The notes under the pieces: generated by a model
Databases searched by the model: none
Told to the model about the DNA's origin: nothing
The model's input: only the letters and a program-made list of their open reading frames with translations
DNA from: QNZT01 sp964651755
GTDB taxonomy: Bacteria > Campylobacterota > Campylobacteria > Campylobacterales > QNZT01
Direction of reading: 5' to 3'
DNA: 48,320 bases
Assembly (NCBI GenBank): GCA_964651755.1
Contig: CAZYZD010000006.1
Coordinates: 1 to 48,320 of the forward strand
Shown here: in pieces, positions 8,001 to 15,716 of the stretch
Layout: each line of letters opens with the position of its first letter
Position numbering within the stretch: position 1 is the first letter of the stretch
Translations under genes and position numbers: made by a program

Positions 8001-8348
8001 CTAAAGTCTGAATTCAAGCTTATGCGGTTTTTGAAAATAGAGATAGTAGAGTATGTAAACGATAAGTCCTATATATAGTGTTCCTATACCGACAAAGAGC
8101 CAGCCGATGCTGAAGATCTTTTTTTCTCCGCTGACAGTGTGGTCGTCTTTGGCACTGATGGTATATCCGTTTTTATAGAGCATCTCTTCCAAAAGTGTTG
8201 TTTTCTCTTTTGGGGAGAGTGTTGTATCTGCCTGGACTTTACGAAAGAAATCATCGAAAATCGCCTGGTAACGGTACATCGATTTTTTTTCCTGCGCCAG
8301 CAGGTAGAGCCCTATGGGTAGGGCGAAAATCATGATAATAGTATTCAT
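8001..8348 (-). CDS. Small two-TM membrane protein, unknown function
   Basis: A 115-residue protein with a hydrophobic N-terminal segment (about 1-17), a helical, charged middle (about 20-70) and a C-terminal membrane helix (about 78-103, rich in G, I, L and Y). I recognise no family. Its ATG overlaps the stop of cvfB in an ATGA, so it is probably translated from the same message. An 81-base gap with no obvious promoter separates it from the next gene. Confidence 0.6.
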   Translation of the reverse strand: MNTIIMIFALPIGLYLLAQEKKSMYRYQAIFDDFFRKVQADTTLSPKEKTTLLEEMLYKNGYTISAKDDHTVSGEKKIFSIGWLFVGIGTLYIGLIVYILYYLYFQKPHKLEFRL

Positions 8349-9193
8349 GCTTCTCTTTTGAGCGTGATATATGTTTCATGAAGTGTAATTTCATCTGTGT
8401 CGATCAGATGGGTTAATGCTTTTTTATAGGCTTTTTTGCTTATACCAAACTCTTTTTGAATGGCTTCTGCGTCACTTTTGTAGGTATAGGGAAGTTTGCC
8501 GCCCGCTTTGTGCAAAGCATCGCGCACTTTTTCTACTGCCAGAACTTCTTTGGCTTTTCCAGGGGGCTGCAAAGTGAGGTCGAGTTTGCCGTCGTCTCGT
8601 ATCTTTTTGACGTACCCTTTTTTACGGTCGCCTGTTTGCAGTTTTTCAAAGATTTCATTGTGGTAAAGCATCCCTTCGTAACGGTTGTTGGCAATTACTT
8701 TATATCCCATCGGTGTACGTGCGACGATCAGCATATCTACACTTCTGAGGCGTTGCATCTCTTTTGGGTTGTTGTAGAGATAACGACCGATTCTGGTATC
8801 GCCTATCAGGCGGTTGGTGTGCAGATCATAGGCAACATGAATGATATAGCTTTTGCCTGCTTCAAGAGGGTATTTTTGCATCTTTTTGGGTATGAGCAGT
8901 TCTTTGGGGAGTCCCCAGTCTGCAAAAGCACCAAAAGGTGTAGTATCGGTCACTTTCATGAGTGCAAATTCTCCCCGTTTTGCCACTGGTCTTTTTGTGG
9001 TTGCAACGACTCTGTCTTCGGAATCGGTATAGATAAAAACATCGATTTTGTTACCGATTTTCATATCGGGAGTGACATAGATATTGGGCAGGAGGACACT
9101 CTCTCCGATTGCATCTGTCAAAAAGAGACCGTAGTCGCTTTCTCTGTCTATCGTGAGGGTATTGACAAAGCCTACCTCGATTTTTTCAGTCAT
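8345..9193 (-). CDS. cvfB: CvfB-like S1-domain RNA-binding protein
   Basis: A 282-residue protein of the CvfB/YitL family. Successive S1-like OB folds include SDYGLFLTDA near residue 20, GAFADWGLPKELLIP (about 88-102) and YEGMLYHNEIF (about 172-182), and a winged-helix domain forms the C-terminus. The family binds RNA and affects virulence or ribosome function in Firmicutes; its role here is unknown. AAAGG precedes the ATG. It overlaps the preceding gene by eight bases and the following one by four. Confidence 0.85.
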   Translation of the reverse strand: MTEKIEVGFVNTLTIDRESDYGLFLTDAIGESVLLPNIYVTPDMKIGNKIDVFIYTDSEDRVVATTKRPVAKRGEFALMKVTDTTPFGAFADWGLPKELLIPKKMQKYPLEAGKSYIIHVAYDLHTNRLIGDTRIGRYLYNNPKEMQRLRSVDMLIVARTPMGYKVIANNRYEGMLYHNEIFEKLQTGDRKKGYVKKIRDDGKLDLTLQPPGKAKEVLAVEKVRDALHKAGGKLPYTYKSDAEAIQKEFGISKKAYKKALTHLIDTDEITLHETYITLKREA

Positions 9194-9545
9194 ATATTTT
9201 GCCTTTGTGTTTAACGTTGCTGTGGTTCTGTTTGCGTTTGGTTTTCTGGAGCTGGTTGGCGCCGTGGAGGATTATTTTTTTGATTTCATCCATGTCGAGA
9301 TCGCTTTGGGGAAGGTTGGCGCACTTTTCGACAAAGGTTTCAAGCTGGTTCAGGTAGGGACTGTTGAGGAGTACTTTTTCAATTTCCTCCAGCGGTTTGA
9401 AGATTCTGTCGGTATATTCGGCAAATGCCTCTTTGTCGATCTCTTCATGTTTGTTGAGAAAACTGACGATTCTGTTTAAAAAGCGTTCCAGTTCCCTGGT
9501 ATATTTGGTACGTTTGTATTTTTTGATCTGTTTTTCACTGAACAT
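9186..9545 (-). CDS. Small basic helical protein, unknown function
   Basis: A 119-residue, lysine-rich and almost entirely helical protein with a basic C-terminal tail (TKRKQNHSNVKHKGK). There is no membrane segment and no family I recognise. It begins immediately after the mutS2 stop and overlaps cvfB by eight bases. The basic tail and position between mutS2 and the RNA-binding cvfB suggest nucleic-acid or ribosome association; this is inference. Confidence 0.6.
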   Translation of the reverse strand: MFSEKQIKKYKRTKYTRELERFLNRIVSFLNKHEEIDKEAFAEYTDRIFKPLEEIEKVLLNSPYLNQLETFVEKCANLPQSDLDMDEIKKIILHGANQLQKTKRKQNHSNVKHKGKIYD

Positions 9546-11750
9546 TTATAACCTCACAAGTGTTGCGCCCATACCGCCCATATTGGCGGGGGCATCGCTG
9601 AAAGATTTAACTTTGGGATGGCGTTTGAGAAACTCTTTGACGGCATAGGCAAGTTTTCCGGTGCCGATACCGTGATAGACAAGGACTTCATCATATCCGG
9701 TGATAAGGGCGTCGGAAAGATAAGCATCAAGTTTTTCCACTGCCTCTTCGGAACGCAGTCCGTGGAGGTCAAGTTTGACAGAGGCATGGGATGGTTTCTG
9801 GACATGGATTTTTGCGGAAGTTCTCTTCCTGGGGGCGGGAGGATTGCCGCTTCTGCGTAACTCTTTGATCGGTACTCTCAGACGTATTCCGTCGCTTTCT
9901 ATCATCGCTTCCTCTTTTTTGAGAGAGATGATTTTACCTTTGGTGTTGCGGTATTTGACATAATCGCCCGGTTTGAGAGGGATCTTCTCCTGTGTGACTT
10001 CTCTTTTGGCTGCCTCCTGTTTTTTCTGGTGTGCTTTGTTCAGCAGACGGTGAATCTGTGCACTATCTTTGCTCTTTGCCGCTTTTTTTGCCTCTTCTAT
10101 AGCTTCAACATACTCTCTTTCAAGAGAAGATTTCACTTTTTTGAGTGCCTGATCGGCTTCATACTTCTGGTTTCGCAGCTGTTCGTTGAGTTTTTGGGTT
10201 TTTGCGATCTCTTTGTCGAGTGTTTCGATTCTCTTTCTTGCCTGTAGTTCAAGGTCGATATTTTTCTGAATCAGCTCTCCCAGTTTCTCTTTGTCTTCAC
10301 CGTAAACTTTTTTGGCTTCTGCCACCAGTGCCGCTGAAATACCGTAACGCAGAGCCGTTTCAAAAGCGTAACTTTTACCGATGGTGCCGTAGAGAAAATC
10401 GAAAGTCGGTTTCTGGTGTTTTTCATCGTAAATTGCAGCGGCAAGTTCAACATCGGGATGGGTTGCCATCATGGCAGCGAGGCGTTTGTGGTGGGTGGTG
10501 ATGATGATTTTGGCATCTTTTTTTGCCAGATTTTCCAGAATCACTTTGAACAAAGAGGCTGCTTCGTCGGAGTCTGTTCCCAGCTCTATTTCGTCAACAC
10601 CTGCGATAAAGTGGTTTTTGGAAAAGAGTTTGCTGAACTCAACCATACGTCCTGCAAAGGTGGAGATATCATTTTTAACCGACTGCGGGTCATCGATGAT
10701 CGCAGCAATCTCTTTGAAGTGCCCGATATGGGATTTATGAGGATTGATGCGCATCGGAAGGAGGTATTTTGAGAGGAATACCGCCGAAAGGATCGATTTT
10801 AACAGCATCGTTTTACCGCCGGCATTGACACCTGTGATCATGAGAATTTTTTTGGAAAAATCGATAGTGGTTGGTTTAGGATCGTGCAGGGCAGGGTGGG
10901 CAAACTCTGTCAGGGTAATCTGTTTGTCGGATGATGGTTTGACAAAGTTCATCTCTTTTGCTCTGGCAAAGAATACCCTCGCCTGATAATGGTCAAAACG
11001 GTCAAAGGCTTTGTTGATAAAGTTCAAAAAGGGTTCAAAGCGGTGAAAAAGGACAGAAATTTTCTTTTCGTATTCGACAATCAGCTCCTCTTTCTGGCTC
11101 AAAAGGTTAGCTTGTGACTTTTTGAGGCTGCCGATGGCATCCGGTACGACATAAAAGTAACCGCCGCTGCTTCTGCCTACGACGCTTCCTTTGAGAAAGT
11201 GGTTGAATCCGCCTCTGACCAGCAGGGTTTCACTCTCGTCGATATAGTGGATTTGACGATCCACGAGATAGGGAGCGAGTTTAGCGGTGGAGAGAAGACG
11301 GCTCATGCTCTCCTTGATCTGTTCTTTGTTGCGTTTGAGGGAGGCATTGAGTGTCAAAAAGCGCTCGTCTATCTCATCTCTGAGCATCCCTTCATAGTCA
11401 AAATAACCGCACACCTCCACAATCTCTGGGGGAATGACGATTTTATCGAGCCAGTCGGCAAGAATTCCTTCATGAAGTGTTTTTTTCAGTGAGATGAAAT
11501 AGCTGATAATCTTGACAAATTCATAGATTTCATAGATTCTGAGACGTCCCTGTTTTTTCAGGTACATTAGTTGTTTATCCAGATTTTTTACTTCCGGCGG
11601 GGCTTTAAAGTCGAGGGAGGAGAGTTTCTGAATAAATTTAAAATGCAGGTTGGCATCCCCCTCCATAAAAAGAGATTTCGGACGGGCAAGGAACTTTTCA
11701 TACTCTGCGATAAAATCCTGAAGATCGAGTTTAGAGATGATATTATTCAC
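9546..11750 (-). CDS. mutS2: MutS2 ATPase/endonuclease
   Basis: A 734-residue MutS2. The ABC-type ATPase domain has Walker A GVNAGGKT (about 307-314) and Walker B with the signature VDEIELGTDSDEAA. A long coiled coil follows, then a KOW-like segment (PGDYVKYRNTKGK), and the C-terminal Smr nuclease domain begins at LDLHGLRSEEA and contains HGIGTG. MutS2 suppresses homologous recombination and in some species rescues collided ribosomes. The GTG start at 11750 overlaps the upstream gene by eight bases; an in-frame ATG at 11840 is rejected because it would overlap that gene by nearly 100 bases. Confidence 0.93.
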   Translation of the reverse strand: MNNIISKLDLQDFIAEYEKFLARPKSLFMEGDANLHFKFIQKLSSLDFKAPPEVKNLDKQLMYLKKQGRLRIYEIYEFVKIISYFISLKKTLHEGILADWLDKIVIPPEIVEVCGYFDYEGMLRDEIDERFLTLNASLKRNKEQIKESMSRLLSTAKLAPYLVDRQIHYIDESETLLVRGGFNHFLKGSVVGRSSGGYFYVVPDAIGSLKKSQANLLSQKEELIVEYEKKISVLFHRFEPFLNFINKAFDRFDHYQARVFFARAKEMNFVKPSSDKQITLTEFAHPALHDPKPTTIDFSKKILMITGVNAGGKTMLLKSILSAVFLSKYLLPMRINPHKSHIGHFKEIAAIIDDPQSVKNDISTFAGRMVEFSKLFSKNHFIAGVDEIELGTDSDEAASLFKVILENLAKKDAKIIITTHHKRLAAMMATHPDVELAAAIYDEKHQKPTFDFLYGTIGKSYAFETALRYGISAALVAEAKKVYGEDKEKLGELIQKNIDLELQARKRIETLDKEIAKTQKLNEQLRNQKYEADQALKKVKSSLEREYVEAIEEAKKAAKSKDSAQIHRLLNKAHQKKQEAAKREVTQEKIPLKPGDYVKYRNTKGKIISLKKEEAMIESDGIRLRVPIKELRRSGNPPAPRKRTSAKIHVQKPSHASVKLDLHGLRSEEAVEKLDAYLSDALITGYDEVLVYHGIGTGKLAYAVKEFLKRHPKVKSFSDAPANMGGMGATLVRL

Positions 11751-12090
11751 TTTTGATCTCACACTCGCTGACCGGGAAAACAAGCCCGCTGAGTGAACCG
11801 TTCTCATCGGTACTGACAAAAGATTCGGTTCCTGTCTCAAAATAGAAGTGTGCCTGTGTTACCAGCTGGGAATCACAGACTATCTCTTTTCCCTGTTTGA
11901 AAGCGTTATAGATTTGTCTTACTTCTTCATCGCCATGGTCTACACTCGCTTCATAAAGCCAGAGGAGGGCAAAGAGGAGTGCAGTGATTTTGAGAATATG
12001 CATCTTCCTTTCATGGGAGATTGCTTCAACTTTTGCAGCCAGAAAAGCAGCAATGATGATAAGGGCTAAGAGTCCAAGAACAATCTGCAT
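11743..12090 (-). CDS. Small membrane protein between murC and mutS2
   Basis: A 115-residue protein with two membrane helices (about 2-19 and 31-47) and a C-terminal domain of about 65 residues that has two cysteines (in IVCDSQ and SECEIK), possibly forming a disulfide in the periplasm. No family recognised. The ATG follows directly on the murC stop, and its end overlaps the mutS2 GTG by eight bases, so it belongs to the same operon. Confidence 0.65.
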   Translation of the reverse strand: MQIVLGLLALIIIAAFLAAKVEAISHERKMHILKITALLFALLWLYEASVDHGDEEVRQIYNAFKQGKEIVCDSQLVTQAHFYFETGTESFVSTDENGSLSGLVFPVSECEIKSE

Positions 12091-13404
12091 CTATACAATA
12101 CCTCTCAGCTGATAGGTGATATCGCCTGCACCCAGTCCGATAATCACTCCTTCATGAAGAGAGCCTATCTCTTTTTGATCTTTGAGTATGCCAAGTGCAC
12201 CCTCTTTTTTGGCGACGGCATCGGCAAAGAGAGGGTTGTATTTGCGAAAGTGGTTCTCAAAGTCGATAAACTGCTCTTTTTCGCCGACATTGTAAACCGG
12301 CAGGATAATCAACTCATCAATACCGACAAAACACTCTTTGAACTTTTCAAGATTATCGATGGTACGGCTGTATTTATGCGGCTGCCAGATAGCGGTGACT
12401 TTTTTCAGTCCCATCAGCCGGGCATATTTGCGTGCCGATTTGATTGTGGCTTCAATTTCTGTGGGATGGTGGGCATAGTCGTCGATGATTACATGACGTG
12501 TATCTTTTTCGATAATGTCAAATCGTTTTTTGATTCCTTTGTAGGCACGCAGATTTGTGCGTACTTCTTCCAGGGAATTTTGGGTAATGGCTGCTAAAAT
12601 TGTCAGAGAAGCGTTGATGGCGATATGCTCTCCCACTCCGAAAACTTCAAATGTTCCCAGATCTTTTAAAACAAATGAAGTGTAGGGATCACCGTCGATG
12701 ATTACTGTCCTGATACTTTTGATATCGCGGCTGGGGTAGAGACGGATTGCTTCGATATCGGTGAGTGTCTCCAGAAATTCATCTTCGGCATTGATAACGC
12801 GGATTTTCGCTTTTTGAATAAATGTTCTGTATGCGTCATAAAATCTCTTCAGGTCATAATCGTAAAACTCCATATGTTCAGGTTCGGCATTGGTGACGAT
12901 AGCAACATAGGGGTTGGTATTGAGAAAGCTGGCGTCGCTCTCATCTGCTTCAAAAATAAGATTTTCCCCTTCGACAAAGTGCATATTGCTCCCAAACTGC
13001 TTACTCTCCGCACCGATGATGACAGAACCGTCGATGATTGATGCGAGCATCGCAGAGGTGGTGCTTTTACCGTGTGCCCCGGCAACGGCAAAGACTTTTT
13101 TCCCTTTGAGAATAAAAGGGAGTGCCTCTTTTCTGGAAAGCAGAAGCATTCCCTTCTCTTTTGCCGCAATGATTTCAGGATTTTCCTTTTTGACGGCAGC
13201 AGAGTAGATGACGATAGACTGGTCGGTGATATTTTCTGCCGACTGGGGAATAGAAACCGTAATACCTTCCTCTTTCAGTGTTCTGGTGATGGGGGAGGCT
13301 TTCATATCTGATCCTGTGATATCATAACCGTTTTTTTTCAGAAATCTTGCCAGTGCGGAGAGACCGATTCCTCCGATACCCACAAAGTGAATTTTATTTG
13401 ACAT
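12091..13404 (-). CDS. murC: UDP-N-acetylmuramate--L-alanine ligase
   Basis: A 437-residue Mur ligase that joins L-alanine to UDP-MurNAc in the cytoplasm, using ATP. It shows the N-terminal UDP-binding GIGGIG (9-14), the ATP P-loop AGAHGKSTT (about 109-117), EADESDASF and DDYAHHPTEI in the central and C-terminal domains. Length is slightly below the usual 450-490. The ATG at 13404 is used because it begins the Rossmann domain and has AAGGATC upstream; the open frame extends 22 codons further into dapC. It overlaps the end of dapC by 11 bases, linking two cell-wall steps. Confidence 0.95.
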   Translation of the reverse strand: MSNKIHFVGIGGIGLSALARFLKKNGYDITGSDMKASPITRTLKEEGITVSIPQSAENITDQSIVIYSAAVKKENPEIIAAKEKGMLLLSRKEALPFILKGKKVFAVAGAHGKSTTSAMLASIIDGSVIIGAESKQFGSNMHFVEGENLIFEADESDASFLNTNPYVAIVTNAEPEHMEFYDYDLKRFYDAYRTFIQKAKIRVINAEDEFLETLTDIEAIRLYPSRDIKSIRTVIIDGDPYTSFVLKDLGTFEVFGVGEHIAINASLTILAAITQNSLEEVRTNLRAYKGIKKRFDIIEKDTRHVIIDDYAHHPTEIEATIKSARKYARLMGLKKVTAIWQPHKYSRTIDNLEKFKECFVGIDELIILPVYNVGEKEQFIDFENHFRKYNPLFADAVAKKEGALGILKDQKEIGSLHEGVIIGLGAGDITYQLRGIV

Positions 13405-14518
13405 AAGGTTTGATCCTTTCCATTGCTTCTTTGGTGCGTGTTTCATCTTCAACCAGTGCAATACGCACATATTTCTCTTTGATATCGTCTCCGCGGGTTA
13501 AAAATGAACCGGGTAAAACTTTGACATTTTTCTCTTTATACAATGTTTTGGTAAATGAGAGATCATCTTCTACCTCCAGCCAGAGATAAAAAGTCGATTT
13601 TGGAATAGGTATTCCCAAAATCTCCCGGGCAACCTGAAAGTTTCTGGCATAGAGTTCTCTGAAAAATGCGACATGTCCTTCATCTTCCCATGCAGCGGCT
13701 GCGGCTGCCTGCAAAGGAAGCGGCGAAGCACAGCCGACATAGGTTCTGTAGCGCATATAGGCTTTTAAAATCTCTGCATCTCCGGCAATAAATCCGCTTC
13801 GAAGTCCCGGTGCGGAACTTCTTTTGGAGATGGAGTTGACAACGAGGATATTGTTAAAGCGGGGATTTCCTGCTTTGATACTTGCCTGAAGCAGGGAGGG
13901 GTCTTTGTATCCTGTGTAGATTTCACTGTAACATTCGTCATTGAGTAAGACAAAGTTATATGCCTGTGCCGCTTCTACCCATTTGACAAGTTCATCCAGT
14001 TCCATACTTGCAGAAGTAGGGTTGTTTGGGAAGTTGATAATGACAAGATCGCATCCTTTGAGTTGTTCGGGGTCGATGACCGCTTTGAAATTGTTCTCTT
14101 TGGTGAGGTTGATATGTCTTATCTGTGCCCGGCTGGCAATCGCTGCACCTTCGTAGATTTGATAAAAGGGATTGGTAAATGCCATTACAGGGTTATTCTT
14201 TTCTGCCAGTAAAAACTGTGGAAAGTTGAAAAGCACTTCTCTTGTACCGAAAGTAGGGATAATCTGACTATCATCAAGATCGACACCGAAACGAAAAGAG
14301 ACAAATTCCCGTTGTGCGTCACGGAGTGATTTCTCTCCCGCTGTTTTGGGATATTTGTTCAGAAGGTGTGCATTTTCACTCAGTGTATCCTGTATAAACA
14401 GAGGTGTGGCGAACTGGGGTTCGCCTATGGTGAGTGTGATGGGATCATACCCCGGATCGGGAATGATACCTTCCAGTAAATTGTTTAGTTTTTCAAACGG
14501 ATATGTTTCAAACTGCAT
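13394..14518 (-). CDS. dapC: Succinyldiaminopimelate transaminase-like aminotransferase
   Basis: A 374-residue fold-type I PLP aminotransferase. The PLP lysine is K232 in NSISKRSSAPGLRSG; the NFPNNPTS motif (about 162-169) and D194 in LLNDECYSE bind the cofactor. This form is annotated as DapC, N-succinyl-L,L-diaminopimelate aminotransferase, in Campylobacterota, supplying diaminopimelate and lysine; other substrates remain possible because the subfamily is broad. AAGGAAA precedes the ATG. It is the first gene of the minus-strand run that continues into murC and mutS2, consistent with peptidoglycan precursor supply. Confidence 0.85.
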   Translation of the reverse strand: MQFETYPFEKLNNLLEGIIPDPGYDPITLTIGEPQFATPLFIQDTLSENAHLLNKYPKTAGEKSLRDAQREFVSFRFGVDLDDSQIIPTFGTREVLFNFPQFLLAEKNNPVMAFTNPFYQIYEGAAIASRAQIRHINLTKENNFKAVIDPEQLKGCDLVIINFPNNPTSASMELDELVKWVEAAQAYNFVLLNDECYSEIYTGYKDPSLLQASIKAGNPRFNNILVVNSISKRSSAPGLRSGFIAGDAEILKAYMRYRTYVGCASPLPLQAAAAAAWEDEGHVAFFRELYARNFQVAREILGIPIPKSTFYLWLEVEDDLSFTKTLYKEKNVKVLPGSFLTRGDDIKEKYVRIALVEDETRTKEAMERIKPYVK

Positions 14519-14558
14519 CTGTTTCCTTGGGTGTTTTGGATTGGATATTTTATGGTTA

Positions 14559-14564
14559 ATTATA
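14559..14564 (-). promoter_or_regulatory. -10 box of the dapC-murC-mutS2 operon
   Basis: The minus strand has TTTCGCTATAAT, with TATAAT at 14564-14559, 41 bases before the dapC ATG. The same TTTCGCTATAAT string occurs before the mscS gene at 20732. Confidence 0.55.
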
Positions 14565-14638
14565 GCGAAAGAGGTTTAAGATGGCTGCGAAATGGTTTAC
14601 AGTTTTATTTGACATATATAAACTTAAATTAAATTAAC

Positions 14639-14644
14639 TATAAT
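14639..14644 (+). promoter_or_regulatory. -10 box of the FecR-OmpA-CHASE2 operon
   Basis: TATAAT in a very AT-rich tract, 35 bases before the ATG at 14679. A TTGACA occurs at 14609-14614 but at 24-base spacing, too far for a normal sigma-70 promoter. Confidence 0.4.
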
Positions 14645-14678
14645 ATTACTAATAAAAAATTAAAAGATATGGGAAAGA

Positions 14679-15098
14679 ATGAAAAATATTTTATCTATAC
14701 TCCTTTTAAGTGTAAGTATACTATCTGCACATATTGCCATTGTAAAGAGTGTGAAAGATGATGTGCGGGTAAAAAGAGCATATGAAGTGATTCCTGTCAA
14801 AGCTGGATTTCTTCTCAATGAAGATGATATTATCATCACCGGTGAACATAGCAGTGTGGGAATTCTCTTTACGGATGGATCACGTCTTTCACTTGGTCCC
14901 AAAAGCCATATTGTGATTGAAAAATACATATTTGCGCCGCAGAAAAAGCGTTTTGCTTTTGATCTCAATATGACAAAGGGTAAAGCGATGTTTGAGTCTG
15001 GAAAGTTTGGTACGATGGCGCCGCAGAAGGTACACTTCAAAGTGCCTGAAGGGATTATCGGTATCGACGGTACAAAATTTTATGTGGATATAAAGTAG
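14679..15098 (+). CDS. Exported FecR-domain protein
   Basis: A 139-residue protein with a signal peptide (about 1-18, ending SILSA) and a single FecR-type beta domain: ILNEDDIIITGEHSSVGI-like strands, LFTDGSRLSLGP and the closing GIIGIDGTKFYVD. FecR domains often sit in the periplasm and relay or scaffold signals. There is no membrane anchor and no sigma factor nearby, so it is not a classical iron-citrate regulator. It leads a three-gene operon with an OmpA-like protein six bases downstream and a CHASE2-HD-GYP protein after that, and may supply the periplasmic sensing part. GGGAAAGA precedes the ATG. Confidence 0.8.
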   Translation: MKNILSILLLSVSILSAHIAIVKSVKDDVRVKRAYEVIPVKAGFLLNEDDIIITGEHSSVGILFTDGSRLSLGPKSHIVIEKYIFAPQKKRFAFDLNMTKGKAMFESGKFGTMAPQKVHFKVPEGIIGIDGTKFYVDIK

Positions 15099-15104
15099 GG
15101 GCAG

Positions 15105-15716
15105 ATGGAAGATATTGTATTTATTGCTATGCTGATTGCACTTGCTATCTTTTTTTATCCGGCAAAAAAAGAGAAACCTTCTTCGGAAAAAGTGGCTATT
15201 ATTCTCGGAGATAAAAGCGGTCAGAAAAATGCGATTACAGTGGGTACGAAAAATGGGCAGATGCGAATCGATGAACCGTTGACCGAAGTTAAAATCAAAA
15301 AAGGCGGTACTTTTTCCAAACCTGTCAAGATTAGCAAAGAGAAGCTGGAAGCAAATTTTGGTACTGTCATGAAAGCAATTCCGCCAAAACCTTTTTCAGT
15401 TAATATCTTTTTCAAGAAAGGAGTTGTTCCTGAGGATGAATATCGGGAGAAAATTTCTGAAATTCTAAAAGAAATTTCCAAAAGAGAGCCTTGTGAAGTG
15501 GATATCATAGGATATACAGATACCAAAGGTTCAGAGGAGAAAAATCTTCTTCTCTCCCGCAAAAGAGCAGAAGAAATCAAAAAAATTCTGGAAGCAGCAA
15601 ATGTCAAAATCGACCATATCAATATCAAAGCATATGGTGAGTCTATGCCGCTTGTTGTTACAGAGAATGATATAGATGAACCTAAAAACAGGCGTGTTGA
15701 AGTTATTGTAAAATGA
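15105..15716 (+). CDS. OmpA-family peptidoglycan-binding protein
   Basis: A 203-residue protein with one N-terminal membrane anchor (about 4-19), a beta-rich middle, and a C-terminal OmpA-like domain (about 95-203) containing VDIIGYTDTKGSEEKNLLLS and the closing EPKNRRVEVIV. These residues bind diaminopimelate in peptidoglycan. It is inner-membrane anchored and reaches the wall, like MotB or Pal-type proteins. AGGGG precedes the ATG, and its stop overlaps the CHASE2 gene in ATGA. It probably couples the wall to the receptor encoded next; this is inferred from context. Confidence 0.85.
   Translation: MEDIVFIAMLIALAIFFYPAKKEKPSSEKVAIILGDKSGQKNAITVGTKNGQMRIDEPLTEVKIKKGGTFSKPVKISKEKLEANFGTVMKAIPPKPFSVNIFFKKGVVPEDEYREKISEILKEISKREPCEVDIIGYTDTKGSEEKNLLLSRKRAEEIKKILEAANVKIDHINIKAYGESMPLVVTENDIDEPKNRRVEVIVK

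Noticed and set aside
11751..11840. In-frame 30-codon extension of MutS2
   Set aside because: It overlaps the upstream small membrane-protein gene out of frame by about 90 bases and adds residues unlike MutS2; the GTG at 11750 gives an operon-style eight-base overlap.
14609..14614. TTGACA as -35 of the FecR operon
   Set aside because: It is 24 bases from the TATAAT at 14639, too far for sigma-70; probably chance in AT-rich DNA.
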